A stretch of DNA of 64,000 nt from Lyngbya sp. PCC 8106 (GTDB lineage: Bacteria; Cyanobacteriota; Cyanobacteriia; Cyanobacteriales; Microcoleaceae), in NCBI RefSeq assembly GCF_000169095.1, contig NZ_AAVU01000036.1, positions 1-64,000 of the forward strand, in the 5' to 3' direction. The notes under the pieces were generated by a model that saw only the letters and a list, made by a program, of their open reading frames with translations, had not been told where the DNA came from and did not search any database. The position numbers were made by a program, and so were the translations under genes. This document shows, piece after piece, positions 24,671 through 34,975 of the stretch. The number at the start of each line of letters is the position of its first letter. The first letter of the stretch is position 1.

Positions 24671-25627
24671 ATGGTTGATGACAATAAAAACTGGTTTCAA
24701 CTTGCTTTTCGAGTCAGTGGTTCTGTTATTCCCGCCATTTTGCCTCGGGTCATTTTCTGTAGTCTCTTTGGTGTCGGCTTATCGATTCTCTATAACTTGG
24801 GATTTTCCTTACCGACCCGAATTTTAGATAACTTGTTGGTTCCTGATTTAGTCTTGGGGTTGCTGCTCGTCTTTCGGACAAATACAGCCTATGATCGCTT
24901 TTGGGAAGGTCGAAAATTGTGGGGAACTTTAGTCAATACCGTCCGCAATTTTGCCCGTCAAATTTGGGTAACAATTCGAGAAAATGACCCCAACGATACC
25001 CAAGAAAAAATTGCCACCTTAAAATTATTAATTGCCTTTGCAATTGCCATGAAACTCCATCTACGAGGTGAAAAAATCAATCAAGAAATAGAAGATCTAC
25101 TTTCATCTGAACAGTATTCTATGTTGAAACAGATGAATCATCCGCCTCTAGAAATTGCCTTATGGATCGGAGATTATCTTCAACGTCAATATAATCGCGA
25201 CTGTCTCAACACCTATCAGTTAACCGCCATGTTTAAATTACTGGATACAATGGTTGATGTATTAGGTGCTTGTGAACGGATTATTAAAACACCGATTCCA
25301 CTTGCTTACAATATCCATTTGAAGCAAATTCTGTTAATCTATTGTTTGGTTTTACCTCTACAATTAACCGACGATCTACTCTGGTATACAGGCATTGTTG
25401 TGGGAATTATTAGCTTTACATTATTTGGTATCGAAGAAATAGGTCGAGAGATTGAAAATCCTTTTGGCTATGATCCTAATGATCTAGAATTGGATGCCAT
25501 TTGTCAAACCATGCAACGAAATATCGCTGATATTATTTCCATCGAACCTAGTGTTCATTGTCCTGAGAATTCATTAGATTGTCCCCTAACTAATCCGATG
25601 AACTCATCAAATTTACCCGTGGATTAA
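24671..25627 (+). CDS. Bestrophin-family ion channel
   Basis: A 318-residue membrane protein of the bestrophin/UPF0187 family. Hallmarks are 'LGLLLVFRTNTAYDRFWEGRKLWG', the 'PIPLAYNIHLKQILLIYC' segment, 'FGIEEIGREIENPFGYDPNDLELD' and membrane segments near residues 20-60 and 220-265. Bacterial bestrophins form pentameric channels; cyanobacterial and algal members are thought to carry chloride or bicarbonate across internal membranes. The ATG at 24671 is used; an in-frame TTG lies 18 bases upstream. A second bestrophin at 58802-59728 is a clear paralogue. Confidence 0.9.
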   Translation: MVDDNKNWFQLAFRVSGSVIPAILPRVIFCSLFGVGLSILYNLGFSLPTRILDNLLVPDLVLGLLLVFRTNTAYDRFWEGRKLWGTLVNTVRNFARQIWVTIRENDPNDTQEKIATLKLLIAFAIAMKLHLRGEKINQEIEDLLSSEQYSMLKQMNHPPLEIALWIGDYLQRQYNRDCLNTYQLTAMFKLLDTMVDVLGACERIIKTPIPLAYNIHLKQILLIYCLVLPLQLTDDLLWYTGIVVGIISFTLFGIEEIGREIENPFGYDPNDLELDAICQTMQRNIADIISIEPSVHCPENSLDCPLTNPMNSSNLPVD

Positions 25628-25898
25628 TCTTTGATATAGACAGGTTTTATCTTCTCCTCAAAACCAGCAAATCGCTTCAGTAACATTCGACGTGACATGA
25701 TCAACAGCTTTGTGGGTTCTGGAAGAATTTTTGAACATCTTAGCGATCGCCGCTCATTAACTTTACCCATATTGTTGAAATGAGAGTATTTTAGTCATTA
25801 TCTTTTCTTTACAAATATTTTCTGAGCGTTAGTCTCCTAAAAATTATAATTTTTAATTATAATTAAATACACTAACCTCAAGCTTAAATTTTAATAAA

Positions 25899-28800
25899 AT
25901 GCAGGATATCAACTTTGTTTATTCAGAACCCATTGATTTAACGAACTGCGATCGCGAACCTATCCATATTCCAGGTCAGATTCAACCTCATGGAGTTCTC
26001 CTCACATTCCAAGAGATTGATCTGACGATTTTACAAGCTAGTCAAAATGCTATCGATTTTTTAGGGGTTGAGGCTCAATCACTACTCGGAAAAAAATTAA
26101 ATGATATTTTTGTTGATGCGGATATTCAGTTTATTACACAAGCCGTTTCCCAAAATATTGACTTTGATTATTTCAATCCTTTTGAAATTAGACCTAAAAA
26201 TACTTCTTGTTATCCTCAATTTGAAGGCGTTATTCATAGAATCGATGACATTTTATGTTTGGAGTTAGAACTTAAATCTAATTCTCAAATCAGTTATCCT
26301 CTCAGCTTTTATCATTTACTCAAAGCTTCTCTAAAAAGTATTGTTAATGTTGACGATTTCCAAGAGTCTACCCATCAGCTAGTTAGGGAAGTTTCTAAAA
26401 TCACAGGTTATGATCGGGTGATGATTTACCAGTTTGAAGAAGATGGCAGTGGGGTCGTGATTGCGGAAGCCAAAAAAAAAGAATTAGAATCCTATTTAGG
26501 TTTACATTATCCGACTTCTGATATTCCTCTACAGGCGAGAAAGTTATATTGTCAAAATTGGTTACGTCTGATTATGGATATCAACTATAAACCTGTAGAT
26601 ATTGTTCCAGTTCTCAATCCTTTAAACAATCAACCTTTAGATTTAAGTAATTCGGTGCTGAGGAGTGTTTCTCCTATTCATGTAGAATATCTGCAAAATA
26701 TGGGTGTTGCGGCTTCATTATGTATTTCTTTAATTAAAGATGATCAATTATGGGGAATGATTGTTTGTCATCATTATGAAGCTAAATACGTCAATTATGA
26801 AACTCGCAAAGCCTGTGAATTTCTGGGACAATTTATGTCAATCGAACTTTTCAAAAAACATTATAAAGAGTTAGAGAAATATCAACATAAAGTTAGTGAA
26901 TTACAGAAAGAGTTTAAAAATATTTTATCAATACAACCTGCAAATATTAACAATTTTCTTCAGAATAATGGAGATCGTTTACTCTCTTTAGTTAATGCGA
27001 GTGGAATTTTGATTGCTCTCGAAGATGAATTGATCGTTTTTGGGAATACGCCTCCCACTAACGCCGTCAAAAAATTATTATATTGGTTGAAAAATAATCA
27101 TCAAGTCGAACTCTTTAAGACCAACAATATCAGTGAGTATTATCCTGATTTTTATCCCTACAAGAAAAATGCGAGTGGGATTTTAGTGATCTCTATTTTT
27201 TCGATGAATACTTCTTATCAAATTGTCTGGTTAAGACCTGAAAGAACTCAAACCGTAACTTGGGCAGGAAATCCCAGTAAACCTGTAACTTTAGCTAAAG
27301 ATGGCACAATGCAACTATCTCCACGTCGCTCCTTTGAAGTGTGGAAACAGACAATTCAAGGCTGTTCACTTCCCTGGAAAAAAATAGAGCTTGATGCAGC
27401 TTTAGAACTCAGAAATATACTCATGCTTACTGCTTTACAATCTTCTCAGTTAGCTCTTGAACAAGTCGCTCAACGGGCGGAAATTGCCAACCAAGCCAAA
27501 AGCGAGTTTTTAGCGAATATGAGTCATGAAATTCGCACTCCTATGAACGCTATTTTAGGCTTTTGTGACTTGCTTCAAGGATTAGTTACTGAGCCGCGCC
27601 AACGTTCTTATCTAGAGTTAATTGCAGCGAGTGGAGAATCATTACTGGATCTAATTAATGATATTTTGGATCTCTCTAAAATCGAAGCTGGAAAATTTCA
27701 ACTCTATTATGAACCCTTAAATTTACGACAGTTAATTGCTGAAGTTCAAAAAATTTTTACACATCGAGCTAAAGAAAAGGGATTATCTCTGATTAGTCAC
27801 ATTGATGATGCTGTTCCACAAGGAATTTATTTTGATGGGATACGTTTGCGGCAAATTCTCTTTAATGTTTTAGGAAATGCAATTAAGTTTACTGAGCGAG
27901 GGTTTATTCAAATTTCGATTCGCGCTCAAGTTTATACTCAAGAAAATATCAAAAAAGTCTGGCTAGAAATTGCAATAACAGATACAGGAATTGGTATTGC
28001 TAAAAACCAGCAAGATGACATTTTTGAAGCCTTTGTTCAAAGTGAAGGTCAAAGTACACGCAAATACGGAGGAACGGGATTAGGATTAGCAATTACTCGT
28101 CGCCTGACGACTTTATTAGGGGGAACGCTGGTGCTGCAAAGTGAACTGAGTCATGGTAGTAGCTTTATTTTTATCTTTCCAGAAATCGAGGTTAGTGATA
28201 TATCCCTAGAATCTGAAATTGCTTCATTAGTCGATGAAGACTTAAACCAATTTTACAATTCCACAATATTAGCCATAGATGACGTATACTCTAATTTACA
28301 ACTGATTCAAGGTTATTTTGAGGGAACTCAACATCATTTGCTGCTGGCACAGAATGGTGAAAGTGCTATTCAACTTGCTAAAACCGAACAACCTGATGTA
28401 ATTTTGTTGGATTGGCTAATGCCAAACATGGATGGTCGAGGTGTCTTTAATGCCCTCAAACAAAATGAGAAAACTCAAAATATTCCTATATTTATTATCA
28501 CGGCTTCTGTTCTCAGACAAGACTATCTTGATGTACAGTTGTTGTGCCAAGGCGTGCTTCACAAACCGACTAATCGCGCTCAACTGGTTAGTGCTTTAAA
28601 AACTGTTCTGCCCTCTACCAAGTGCCAATCAACTATTACTTCTGAGACTTCCCTCTCTCAAGTAAATAAAACTGAAGATATACAACAACTTCCTCAATTA
28701 CTGGAGACGTTGAATCAAGAAAAAATTATTTGGGAACAGTTGCGAATCACCCTGAAAAAGCGTGAAGTCAAGGAATTTGCCCAACGTTTACAAACCTATG

Positions 28801-28949
28801 GAACAAATCATAAATGTCAGATTTTGCTAGATTATACCCAAGAGTTATTTACTCAGCTAGAGGCTTTTGATTGGCAGAATATCCCAAAAACAATAGAACA
28901 TTTTTTGATAATACTACAACAGATTAACAATCAAAATAATGAGTTTTAA
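25899..28949 (+). CDS. Bacteriophytochrome hybrid histidine kinase (PAS-GAF-PHY-HisKA-HATPase-REC)
   Basis: A 1016-residue red/far-red photoreceptor. The N-terminal PAS carries Cys17 in 'TNCDREPIHIPGQIQPHG', the biliverdin attachment site of BphP-type phytochromes. The GAF has 'YPTSDIPLQAR' and 'LRSVSPIHVEYLQNMGV', where Cph1-type phytochromes would have Cys before the His; here it is Ile. The PHY domain has the tongue motif PRRSF. The kinase has His543 (SHEIRTPMNAILGF), the N box and GGTGLGL. A C-terminal receiver has Asp838 (LLDWLMP). The gene overlaps the response regulator-GGDEF gene by 11 bp, which makes that its likely phosphorelay or output partner. HIP1-containing DNA with no gene precedes it (25628-25898). 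Confidence 0.93.
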   Translation: MQDINFVYSEPIDLTNCDREPIHIPGQIQPHGVLLTFQEIDLTILQASQNAIDFLGVEAQSLLGKKLNDIFVDADIQFITQAVSQNIDFDYFNPFEIRPKNTSCYPQFEGVIHRIDDILCLELELKSNSQISYPLSFYHLLKASLKSIVNVDDFQESTHQLVREVSKITGYDRVMIYQFEEDGSGVVIAEAKKKELESYLGLHYPTSDIPLQARKLYCQNWLRLIMDINYKPVDIVPVLNPLNNQPLDLSNSVLRSVSPIHVEYLQNMGVAASLCISLIKDDQLWGMIVCHHYEAKYVNYETRKACEFLGQFMSIELFKKHYKELEKYQHKVSELQKEFKNILSIQPANINNFLQNNGDRLLSLVNASGILIALEDELIVFGNTPPTNAVKKLLYWLKNNHQVELFKTNNISEYYPDFYPYKKNASGILVISIFSMNTSYQIVWLRPERTQTVTWAGNPSKPVTLAKDGTMQLSPRRSFEVWKQTIQGCSLPWKKIELDAALELRNILMLTALQSSQLALEQVAQRAEIANQAKSEFLANMSHEIRTPMNAILGFCDLLQGLVTEPRQRSYLELIAASGESLLDLINDILDLSKIEAGKFQLYYEPLNLRQLIAEVQKIFTHRAKEKGLSLISHIDDAVPQGIYFDGIRLRQILFNVLGNAIKFTERGFIQISIRAQVYTQENIKKVWLEIAITDTGIGIAKNQQDDIFEAFVQSEGQSTRKYGGTGLGLAITRRLTTLLGGTLVLQSELSHGSSFIFIFPEIEVSDISLESEIASLVDEDLNQFYNSTILAIDDVYSNLQLIQGYFEGTQHHLLLAQNGESAIQLAKTEQPDVILLDWLMPNMDGRGVFNALKQNEKTQNIPIFIITASVLRQDYLDVQLLCQGVLHKPTNRAQLVSALKTVLPSTKCQSTITSETSLSQVNKTEDIQQLPQLLETLNQEKIIWEQLRITLKKREVKEFAQRLQTYGTNHKCQILLDYTQELFTQLEAFDWQNIPKTIEHFLIILQQINNQNNEF

Positions 28950-29928
28950 TCCCCAGAATTTTCTCGTATTAGTTGTTGATGATATCACTCGAAATCTACA
29001 AGTGCTTGCTGATATGTTAGAGCAAGTCGGCTATGAGGTGACATTTGCAACCGACGGACAACAAGCTTTAGAACGAGCCAAAGTTGCTGAACCTGATTTG
29101 ATTTTACTGGACTTAATGATGCCGAAGATGAATGGTTTAGAGGTTTGTCAAAAGTTAAAAAATGATGAAAAGTTATGTGAAATTCCTGTTATATTTCTGA
29201 CAGCAAGTGAAGAAAAAGAACATTTATTAGAAGCATTTAAACAGGGTGCTGTAGATTATATTACAAAACCTTTTTATGCTCCAGAACTCTTGGCTCGTGT
29301 GCGCGTTCACCTAGAACTAAAGTATACTAAAGATGAACTCAACAAAAAATCAGCCGCTTTTGAAAAGCAAGCTATTACTGATCCCTTAACTGGAATTTTT
29401 AACCGTCGTCATCTAATGTCAATTTCGGAGATAGAGTATCAGAAGGCTGTTAACTATAACCGATTATTTTCTATTATTATGCTTGATATTGATCACTTTA
29501 AAAAAGTCAATGATACTTACGGACATATAGTCGGCGATCAAGTTCTGAAAAGAATGACTCAAGAGGTACAAAACTTACTTCGAGAGGGGGATGTGTGTGG
29601 GCGATTTGGGGGAGAAGAATTTGCAATTATTTTACCTGGGGCTGATTTAAAAATAGCTCTGAAAATAGCAGAACGCCTCCGTCAAGCAATCGCTGATTTT
29701 TATATTCCTATTTATGACTCTAATTCTTCCTCTAATCTTAAAATCAAAATTACAATTAGTTTGGGAGTTACGACTTATCATATTGATGACGATAAACTTG
29801 ATAAAATGTGGAGACGAGCCGATGATGCTTTGTACCAAGCAAAGGCAAAAGGACGCAATCAAGTTTGTAGTATTTATGAGCCTGGTGAAGGCTTAAAGTC
29901 TAGATTAAAATCAGATAAAATCAATTAA
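28939..29928 (+). CDS. Response regulator diguanylate cyclase (REC-GGDEF)
   Basis: A 329-residue protein. The receiver (1-125) has phospho-acceptor Asp58 (LILLDLMMPKMNG) and the Lys of 'YITKPF'. The GGDEF domain starts at 'DPLTGIFNRRHL' and has the active site GGEEF at 224-228. The product-inhibition I-site RxxD (REGD) stands five residues before it. It should make cyclic di-GMP when phosphorylated. The 11-bp overlap with the phytochrome kinase gene strongly suggests red-light control of c-di-GMP. It ends in a 4-bp overlap with the convergent fibrillin gene. Confidence 0.93.
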   Translation: MSFNPQNFLVLVVDDITRNLQVLADMLEQVGYEVTFATDGQQALERAKVAEPDLILLDLMMPKMNGLEVCQKLKNDEKLCEIPVIFLTASEEKEHLLEAFKQGAVDYITKPFYAPELLARVRVHLELKYTKDELNKKSAAFEKQAITDPLTGIFNRRHLMSISEIEYQKAVNYNRLFSIIMLDIDHFKKVNDTYGHIVGDQVLKRMTQEVQNLLREGDVCGRFGGEEFAIILPGADLKIALKIAERLRQAIADFYIPIYDSNSSSNLKIKITISLGVTTYHIDDDKLDKMWRRADDALYQAKAKGRNQVCSIYEPGEGLKSRLKSDKIN

Positions 29929-30548
29929 TTTTCCCGCCCCCAGAGAGCTAGTCCACCGCCTTTTCCTCTGGCGGCGATTGTTTTTTCTTGTATATAAAAA
30001 TAGGCAAAAAAAGCTTGTTTGTTGATGCGATCGCTATAAAATTTTTGTTCGCTTTCTGCTCCGCCCCGAATATAGCCATCATACAACTTTACTCCGAAGA
30101 ATAACACATTCATGCGGGTGAAATCAAACGCTAAAATATTCTTTTTTTGTTGAAATTTTACAGGCCCGCTGAGTGTTAATTTTAACCCCCCTAACTTGAC
30201 TGAATTTTCCACACTTCCTACTTCAAAATACTGTTCTAAATTGGGTTGATAATAAGCAGAAGAACTGGAATAAGACAGATGAATTTTCACCCAGTTGGGA
30301 AGATAACGTCCGGGACCCAAGGCGGTGCCAATTTGACGACGAGTTTTTTGGGTTCCTGTGATAAAACATAACCGCCAAGTTCCCAAAAATTGACTAAAGT
30401 TTGACGGTTCTTTCAGTTTACTTGCGGTTTTTTCTTGTTCAATAAGTGCCTCTACAACAGCTTTTGTCGCAGGCTTTTCCGGCGATTTTGTCAAGACAGC
30501 TTTTATCGTTGTTTCCAGAAGGATAGAGCTTTGAGTTAATGAAGTCAT
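29925..30548 (-). CDS. Plastid lipid-associated protein / fibrillin family
   Basis: A 207-residue PAP/fibrillin-domain protein. It shows the family's order: an N-terminal helical region, 'FLGTWRLCFITGTQKTRRQIG', central beta strands including 'VENSVKLGGLKLTLSGPVKF', and the C-terminal 'NVLFFGVKLYDGYIRGG'. Cyanobacterial fibrillins associate with thylakoids and affect photosystem and stress behaviour; the exact biochemical role is not settled. There is no signal peptide. A remnant of another fibrillin-like gene lies at 34518-34700. Confidence 0.82.
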   Translation of the reverse strand: MTSLTQSSILLETTIKAVLTKSPEKPATKAVVEALIEQEKTASKLKEPSNFSQFLGTWRLCFITGTQKTRRQIGTALGPGRYLPNWVKIHLSYSSSSAYYQPNLEQYFEVGSVENSVKLGGLKLTLSGPVKFQQKKNILAFDFTRMNVLFFGVKLYDGYIRGGAESEQKFYSDRINKQAFFAYFYIQEKTIAARGKGGGLALWGREN

Positions 30549-30754
30549 CGGTTATAATAAAATTAAGAAGTTCTGTGAGTCAAGTCACACTAAGTTTAGT
30601 GTTTTTATCTGAATATAAACTCTAAGTATAGTGTATTCTGCTTCGATTGAACTGCAAAGATCAGACTCTCCAAATCTTGAACCCAACTGTAAAGAATTAT
30701 AAAATCTAGATTAAACCCGTGACAACAGGCGAAAAATAGTCTTAAAATTACTCT

Positions 30755-33700
30755 ATGATTCCACATAAACTGACGCTCAAAAATTTTCTCAGCTATCGAG
30801 AAGCTAGCTTGGATTTTAGCGGACTGCATACCGCTTGCATTTGCGGCTCAAATGGGGCAGGAAAATCTTCGCTACTCGAAGCGATCACCTGGGCAATTTG
30901 GGGCAGTAGTCGCGCCGCCACAGAAGATGATATCATTCATCTCGGAGAAATGGAAGCTCAAGTTAACTTTGCTTTTATTGGTGAAGGAAACCTCTATCGA
31001 GTGATTCGTAACCGTCGCCGAGGTCAGTCTGGAACTTTGGATTTTCAGGTTGCAACTCAACCCTATCAAGACATTCAAAACGGTGCAAAAATTGAGTTTC
31101 GCCCTATAGGTGAACGGGGAATGCGAGCGACGCAGCAGAAGATATTAGATCAGATCAAACTCGATTATGATACCTTTATTAATTCGGCTTATTTGCGTCA
31201 AGGACGAGCTGATGAATTTATGCTCAAACGTCCGACTGAACGCAAAGAAATTTTAGCGAATTTATTGAAACTCAATGAATATGATCACTTAGCTGATCGT
31301 GCTAAAGATTTGTCTCGACAATATAAAGGAAAAATTGAACTGTTGCAACAAACAATAGACAACACAAAGCAACAGCTTCAACAGCAAAATGAAATTACCC
31401 AAAATATCACTCAATTTGAAGCGACTCTCAACCAACTCAACACCCAACAAAACACTGAACGAGAGCAATTACAACAGCTACAAGCCAGCCAACACCATCG
31501 TCAAACCTGGCAAAAATTGCGTCAAGGTGAACAACAACAATATCAAACAATCTCTAAAGATTATCAACGACTCCAGCAAGAATTTAATACCACTCAACAG
31601 CAACAGCAAGAGCTTGAAGCTATCTTAAAACAAGCGTCTGAAATTCAAGCTGGATACACTCAATTTCAAACTCTACAAGCAACAGAAGAATGCTTATCTA
31701 CAAAGTTTAAAGCCTATCAAGAAGCTCAACAAAACCGTCAGCAACTTCTAGAACAACAGCGTCAAATTTTGCAGCAATTACAGCAAAAAATACAAAATAT
31801 AAACGTACAGTTGGAGGGGTTAGTCCAGCAAGAAAATGAACATTTAGAAGTCTTAAAGCAACGTTCAGAAGTAGAAGCGGCTTTACTCGAATTACAAGCT
31901 GCTCGTAACCATTTAAGTCAACTCGATGAACTTCAGGTTAAGGTGACTCCTATATTACAACAACGTCAACAATTACAAACTCAAGTTGATCGGGCTTCGG
32001 CGAGTTGTAGTGCGCGTTTAGAGGAGTTATCGAAGTCCATTCGTCAAGTGCAACACAGTTTGCAAACCCATCCTGAATTACAGCAAACTTTACAACAAGT
32101 TAATACTCAAATTAAAGAGTTAGAAAATAAGAAAGTTTATCAACAAAGAGTCCGAGAAAAAGGATTAGAACGGCATAATTTAATGGAGCGGTTGTGTGCG
32201 CGACAACGAGATTATAAAATGCAACTCTCTGAATTGGATCATAAAGTTAGCCTGTTAGGAATTCCGTCAAATGAGCAGAAAACTGATGATTCTTTGATGC
32301 CTTTATGTCCGTTGTGTGATCGCCCTCTAGATGAACATCACTGGAATTTAGTTGTTGGAAAACATCGTACTCAGCAGCAGGAAATTCGCGATCAAATGTG
32401 GGTTGTAAATGAACAGTTAGCGGTAGCCGAGCGAGAAATAAAAGGGTTTAGAGATGAGTATCGTCAGTTAGATCAGGAGTTATCACAGTATGAAGAATGT
32501 CGAGAACAACGAGGGCAAATTCAAGCAAAATTAGAGGGTATAGAAGAATCCCAGTTAAGGTTTCAAAAACTGAAATTAGAGGCGAAAGAAATTGAACAAT
32601 TGCTACAAACAGGTGAGTTTGCGGCTGAATTGTATCGTGAATTGCGACAGGTTGAGCAACAGTTACAGCAGCTTAATTATCATGAGCAAAGTCATGTTTT
32701 AGCCCGTAATGAAGAAAAGCGTTGGCGCTGGGCGGAAATCAAGCAAAGTCAACTCCAAAGTGCTGAAAGTAAGCTCTCAAAAATTCAAGCTAAAAAACCA
32801 GAGTTAGAAGCAAACAAAGCCGCATTAGAACAACAGTTAACTCAACAACAAACCCACTCAGAATTAAACCAGCAAATAGTAGCATTAGATCGTTCTATTG
32901 CTGAAATCGGGTATAATTTAGAAGAACATAATCAAGTGCGTTTACACTTGCGTCAAGCCCAACAATGGTTAACTCGGGTAGAAAAGTTAAATTCAGCCCA
33001 ACAACAATATCCACAAGTTCAACAACGCTTGGAAGAAATACAGCAGTTAAAAATCAGTAAAGCTCAGGATATTAAAGCGATTGAAACCCAAATTTATATT
33101 CTTGAACAAAAGCTCAAAGAAACTCCAGATTTAAACGAACAAATTCAGCAGTTAGATAGACAAATTCAACATCGTCGTCAACAGATGGATCAAACCTTAA
33201 GTCAGTTGGGAAGTCTGAAGCAGCAGCAAGCCTATTTAGAGAGTTTAAACACTCAACAAAACGAACAAAAACAACAGCTTGAAACTGCTCGTCGTCAATA
33301 TCGGGTTTATAGTGAACTGGCGCAAGCTTTTGGGAAAAATGGTATTCAAGCTTTGATGATTGAGAATGTATTACCGCAGTTAGAAGCAGAAACTAATCAA
33401 ATTCTCTCACGATTATCTGCCAATCAACTACATATTCAATTTATTACTCAACGAGCTGGACGCAGTAACAAATCTTCTAAAAAGAAAACGGCAAAATTAA
33501 TCGATACTTTAGATATTTTAATTGCAGATGCCCAAGGGACTCGACCTTATGAAACCTATTCGGGTGGGGAAGCTTTTCGGATTAACTTTGCGATTCGATT
33601 AGCTTTAGCAAAATTACTCGCTCAACGGGCGGGAACTGCTTTACAAATGTTGATTATTGATGAAGGTTTTGGCACTCAAGATGCAGAAGGATGTAGTCGC

Positions 33701-33844
33701 TTAATTGCAGCTATTAATGCCATCTCCTCTGATTTTGCTTGTATTTTAACCGTTACACATATGCCTCATTTAAAAGAAGCCTTTCAAGCCAGAATAGAAG
33801 TTGAAAAATCTCCTACGGGTTCTCAACTAAGATTATTGATGTAA
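30755..33844 (+). CDS. sbcC: SbcC/Rad50-type exonuclease ATPase subunit
   Basis: A 1029-residue SMC-like protein. Walker A is GSNGAGKSS (31-39), followed by the Q-loop 'STAYLRQ'-like 'NSAYLRQGRADEF'. Long Gln-rich coiled coils flank the zinc hook Cys518-x-x-Cys521 (CPLC). The C-terminal lobe has the signature 'YSGGEAFRINFAIRLALAKLL' and Walker B 'MLIIDEGFGTQD'. With SbcD it opens hairpins and processes DNA ends. No sbcD is in the window, so the partner gene must be elsewhere. The length is normal for the family. Confidence 0.94.
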   Translation: MIPHKLTLKNFLSYREASLDFSGLHTACICGSNGAGKSSLLEAITWAIWGSSRAATEDDIIHLGEMEAQVNFAFIGEGNLYRVIRNRRRGQSGTLDFQVATQPYQDIQNGAKIEFRPIGERGMRATQQKILDQIKLDYDTFINSAYLRQGRADEFMLKRPTERKEILANLLKLNEYDHLADRAKDLSRQYKGKIELLQQTIDNTKQQLQQQNEITQNITQFEATLNQLNTQQNTEREQLQQLQASQHHRQTWQKLRQGEQQQYQTISKDYQRLQQEFNTTQQQQQELEAILKQASEIQAGYTQFQTLQATEECLSTKFKAYQEAQQNRQQLLEQQRQILQQLQQKIQNINVQLEGLVQQENEHLEVLKQRSEVEAALLELQAARNHLSQLDELQVKVTPILQQRQQLQTQVDRASASCSARLEELSKSIRQVQHSLQTHPELQQTLQQVNTQIKELENKKVYQQRVREKGLERHNLMERLCARQRDYKMQLSELDHKVSLLGIPSNEQKTDDSLMPLCPLCDRPLDEHHWNLVVGKHRTQQQEIRDQMWVVNEQLAVAEREIKGFRDEYRQLDQELSQYEECREQRGQIQAKLEGIEESQLRFQKLKLEAKEIEQLLQTGEFAAELYRELRQVEQQLQQLNYHEQSHVLARNEEKRWRWAEIKQSQLQSAESKLSKIQAKKPELEANKAALEQQLTQQQTHSELNQQIVALDRSIAEIGYNLEEHNQVRLHLRQAQQWLTRVEKLNSAQQQYPQVQQRLEEIQQLKISKAQDIKAIETQIYILEQKLKETPDLNEQIQQLDRQIQHRRQQMDQTLSQLGSLKQQQAYLESLNTQQNEQKQQLETARRQYRVYSELAQAFGKNGIQALMIENVLPQLEAETNQILSRLSANQLHIQFITQRAGRSNKSSKKKTAKLIDTLDILIADAQGTRPYETYSGGEAFRINFAIRLALAKLLAQRAGTALQMLIIDEGFGTQDAEGCSRLIAAINAISSDFACILTVTHMPHLKEAFQARIEVEKSPTGSQLRLLM

Positions 33845-33878
33845 AGAGTATTAATTAAGCAGATTCAACATCACTTTT

Positions 33879-34181
33879 TTAATCTCCCCAACCTCCATCA
33901 CCACCCCAGGGATTTTCACAGAAAAGTTTACGCGCCTCAAAATTTAAACCTGCTTCTTCTGCCTTTTTTTCTAAATATTTAATATCTCTAGTGCGTCTGG
34001 CTCTAGCTCTGGATGGAGTCGAACCCCCACTATTGACATATGTCCAGTCCCCATCACCCATTTTGTACTTGTATTCACAGACAAAATTACCAGCAGCCGT
34101 TCCCTCAAAGCGAACAGGAGGTATCGGTAAAGGACTCGCAGAAAGTAAGGTAATAGCCAGTAAAAAGGAGAGTTGGTTCAT
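33879..34181 (-). CDS. Small secreted protein of unknown function
   Basis: A 100-residue protein starting at the ATG at 34181, with a short signal peptide (MNQLSFLLAITLLSASPLPI). The mature part contains two cysteines ('GNFVCEYKYK' and 'RKLFCENPWG'), which could form a disulfide, a basic middle (SRARARRTRD) and a Gly/Trp-rich C-terminus (WGGDGGWGD). I do not recognise the family. It converges on sbcC with 34 bp between stops. The ordered composition and signal peptide argue for a real gene. Confidence 0.55.
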   Translation of the reverse strand: MNQLSFLLAITLLSASPLPIPPVRFEGTAAGNFVCEYKYKMGDGDWTYVNSGGSTPSRARARRTRDIKYLEKKAEEAGLNFEARKLFCENPWGGDGGWGD

Positions 34182-34975
34182 CGTTTGGATAGCAACAATC
34201 ACTATAATGATAATATTATATCAGATAAAATATGGATCATCTTCTGGCTGTGATCGGTCTAAATTTTTTTTACAAACAGATCTGAGAATCCATCAGATTA
34301 ATAAAATGAGATATTTTTAGGTTAATATGAAAGTTTATCTTGCTGAATATAAGAGTTATTTTTACGAGTGGTATTCACATCAGTAACTTCTATTATTTCT
34401 GAGGTATTAACTGTTAATTAAGCTTGACCCCCAAGCAGGATATTGACATAGATTTAGGGGAAAATCGGATTAAATTCTAGTTGAAAAAAATGAGATGATT
34501 AAATTATAGTTTACATTCTAAATTCTTTCACAAACGGTAATAGTCCCTCGGTTTCCCCGCGTAATGCGAAGTTCTTCATCGAGATCAAGCACTTCTAAAG
34601 ACCCTTTAGGAGATTTTTTCATCGCGAACGAAACTTTTCCGGTTTGATGTTCTATTCCTTGAGGCGGTTCTAAACCGAATAAAAGTTTGGCAACAAAAGA
34701 TTAAATTTGTTAGGCAATATTGAGAGATTTGTTTGATTTATGAGTCCCAAAAACTGATATCCAAGCTTTAATATTTTCGGAAATTTTAGGTATCAATGGT
34801 GCTATTTGTCTACCTATAAATTTTTAATATTTGTTCGTTTATAGGATAACAAAAGCCTTTATTTTTAATAATTTTTTGTAGTTTTAGCCTCAATATTAAG
34901 TCATTTTGTAAAGATATAGCTTCATGTTTTACTCAGTGTGATAAAGTAACAATTAATGATAGGGAGAAAGAGTCT
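34182..34975. other. AT-rich intergenic region containing a gene remnant
   Basis: About 790 bp without an intact gene. A minus-strand fibrillin-like remnant occupies 34518-34700. The left (34182-34517) and right (34701-34975) parts are AT-rich and show no tRNA, terminator or repeat I can support. The chemoreceptor's ribosome site (AGGGAG) lies at the right end. Confidence 0.55.
34518..34700 (-). pseudogene. Remnant of a fibrillin (PAP) gene, C-terminal end only
   Basis: On the minus strand, 60 codons with a stop at 34518-34520 read through 'AKLLFGLEPPQGIEHQTG' and 'LDEELRITRGNRGTITV'. The latter matches the conserved C-terminal end of PAP/fibrillin proteins (YLDxxLRIxRGxxGxxFV). An in-frame TAA precedes it, there is no start codon, and the DNA further upstream does not continue the family. 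This looks like a decayed, 5'-truncated gene. Confidence 0.6.
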
